A stretch of DNA of 6,013 nucleotides from Fidelibacterota bacterium (GTDB lineage: Bacteria; Fidelibacterota; Fidelibacteria; Fidelibacterales; Fidelibacteraceae), in the NCBI GenBank assembly GCA_030596185.1, contig JAUVKP010000078.1:1-6013 (forward strand). The letters are read 5' to 3'. The notes beneath the pieces are model-generated. The model worked only from the letters and a program-made list of their open reading frames with translations. It was not told where the DNA came from and made no database searches. This document shows, one piece after another, positions 4,921 through 6,013 of this stretch. The position numbers and the translations under genes were made by a program. Position 1 is the stretch's first letter; every line of letters starts with the position of its first letter.

Positions 4921-6013
4921 AATTACTTTTTAGACTGACATGTGCGCCCATTTCAACTAAGCGGCGGAATACATGTTTTTCAACTCGGGGATGTTTATTA
5001 ATACGCCCGAAATTAATATGAATATGATCTTTAAAACCAACAACGCCGCAACCGGTAAGACTATGGTAAGTTGGACCTAACAATACGCCCATATCCTTTA
5101 CATGCTCTTCTAATTCTTTAGGTAAACGAATTGCACCAAGATTGGAGATAGTTCCCGAAAATTGAGCATGTCCTTGAGTATTGGATAAATATTTTATAAC
5201 GAAATTCTTAATCTGGATCGGAGCATATTTGATGAGCTTATTTTCTGTGAGCGCACAGTTATCCTGTGCCATTGTACGAAGGAATTCGCGTGTATTATGT
5301 TTTACCATATAAGGTTTTAGGTAAGTAATAATATCTTTAAATTGCTTGATCTCTTTTGGATCAAAACGCGGAACAAGAAAAAGTGAAAAATTACGCATTG
5401 AACGAATAGGATAAAGATTACGCATATTTACAGGTATTTCCATTCCGATAGAACGATGCTTCTTGGGATTTTTTACCTGCTCGTGCTGAATATGGATCAA
5501 AGCCTCTACATAGAGAGCGGCAAGCAATTCGGTTATTTTACAACCATAGCTTTTTGATATTTTTTTTAGATCATCCAGAGATACTGTTCCAATGATGACC
5601 TTATATTTTCCTAATGGTAGCTTGCGATCATGTATTTGAAATACAGCATCTGTATTGAACAAATTGCGTTGATGAGGCGAATTGTCCAGATTGTCTTTTT
5701 CGATCTCCAATACTTTTAAAAAAGCATCTTCATATTCTTCAGGGTCCGGTTCGGCATGAATATCCATGATCCCCTCCGGGACAGAATCCAGGTTACCTTT
5801 AAGGATGAGATAATGGGTGATCAATACTTTTAAGAACTCCATGGCACCTGCGCCATCAGTTAGCACATGAGAAAATTCTACTGAAAGTTTGTTTTTATAT
5901 ATCCTTACAAGATATCGGAATCCGTTATTATAGATAGGATATAAACGTTCACATGGCTGTGGTGTATCCGGCCAGATAATTGATGGATTATTATTTTCTT
6001 CGAAATAATGCCA
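4919..6013 (-). CDS. Alcohol acetyltransferase/condensation-like acyltransferase (5' end outside window)
   Basis: This superfamily moves acyl groups from CoA or carrier-protein thioesters to alcohols or amines; the substrate here is unknown. Seen: the frame is open from the stop at 4919 to the window edge, giving 364 residues. A GTG at 5866 is an internal Val codon, not the start, because the reading continues upstream through F-S-H-V. The catalytic motif is SHVLTDGAG, with His49, Asp53 and Gly54 of the visible part; Ser replaces the first His of the HHxxxDG form. Further marks are PVNMRNLYPIRSMRNF (194-209), a typical feature of bacterial alcohol-acetyltransferase-like proteins, and SNLGAI (290-295) before a C-terminal strand region with HIHINFGR. 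There is no signal peptide or membrane segment in the visible part, so it is probably cytoplasmic or associated with the next product. Compared with usual lengths of about 420-450 residues, some 60-90 N-terminal residues are missing. The catalytic His supports activity; wax-ester synthase or polyketide-associated acyltransferase are less likely alternatives. Confidence 0.85.
   Translation of the reverse strand, partial: WHYFEENNNPSIIWPDTPQPCERLYPIYNNGFRYLVRIYKNKLSVEFSHVLTDGAGAMEFLKVLITHYLILKGNLDSVPEGIMDIHAEPDPEEYEDAFLKVLEIEKDNLDNSPHQRNLFNTDAVFQIHDRKLPLGKYKVIIGTVSLDDLKKISKSYGCKITELLAALYVEALIHIQHEQVKNPKKHRSIGMEIPVNMRNLYPIRSMRNFSLFLVPRFDPKEIKQFKDIITYLKPYMVKHNTREFLRTMAQDNCALTENKLIKYAPIQIKNFVIKYLSNTQGHAQFSGTISNLGAIRLPKELEEHVKDMGVLLGPTYHSLTGCGVVGFKDHIHINFGRINKHPRVEKHVFRRLVEMGAHVSLKSN

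Noticed and set aside
4911..4922. TTG start four codons upstream of the zinc-ribbon gene's ATG
   Set aside because: The ATG at 4910 has GAGG at ideal spacing and gives the usual MSYCxxCG beginning; the TTG has no such support.
5864..5866. GTG as the start of the acyltransferase
   Set aside because: The frame stays open to the window edge and the GTG is the Val inside the catalytic SHVLTDG motif; starting there would remove the essential His.

Overview
This is an AT-rich bacterial window (roughly 40% G+C by eye) in which every supportable gene lies on the minus strand. Genes are close-packed with clear Shine-Dalgarno (SD) sites, and one carries a lipoprotein signal. The taxon cannot be fixed from the sequence. 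The lipobox, the acyltransferase/zinc-ribbon pair and the M42 peptidase fit an anaerobic fermentative bacterium (Clostridia-, Spirochaete- or Cloacimonadota-like), but that is inference.

Reading in the direction of transcription (right to left), the window opens inside a HxxxDG acyltransferase of the alcohol-acetyltransferase/condensation superfamily (4919-6013, start outside the window). Its stop codon overlaps the SD of the next gene, a zinc-ribbon plus multi-spanning membrane protein of DUF6320 type (4029-4910). After a 32-base gap comes an M42-family zinc aminopeptidase (2980-3996; the true start is well inside the longest open frame). One base after its stop begins a divergent YchF-type P-loop NTPase (1905-2978). 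A Rho-independent terminator (1841-1870) closes the series, so these four genes probably form one transcription unit made of two translationally coupled pairs.

Past the terminator is a separate one-gene unit: an exported serpin lipoprotein (67-1680) with its own sigma70-like promoter. The serpin is bracketed by two copies of a direct repeat of about 73 bp (1-72 and 1709-1782, 66 of 74 aligned columns identical). The upstream copy carries the -35 box of the serpin promoter. The downstream copy overlaps the serpin stop codon and carries the same -35 box pointing out of the window. The simplest reading is a tandem array of serpin units, with another copy starting about 28 bases beyond the left edge.

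The most notable points are the predicted serpin array, the YchF homologue whose G-domain motifs have decayed while its C-terminal domain is intact, and the coupled acyltransferase/DUF6320 pair of unknown substrate. No RNA gene, CRISPR array, insertion sequence or phage gene was seen. There is no gene-free stretch longer than 300 bases; the longest (1681-1904) holds the promoter, repeat copy 2, an inverted repeat and the terminator.
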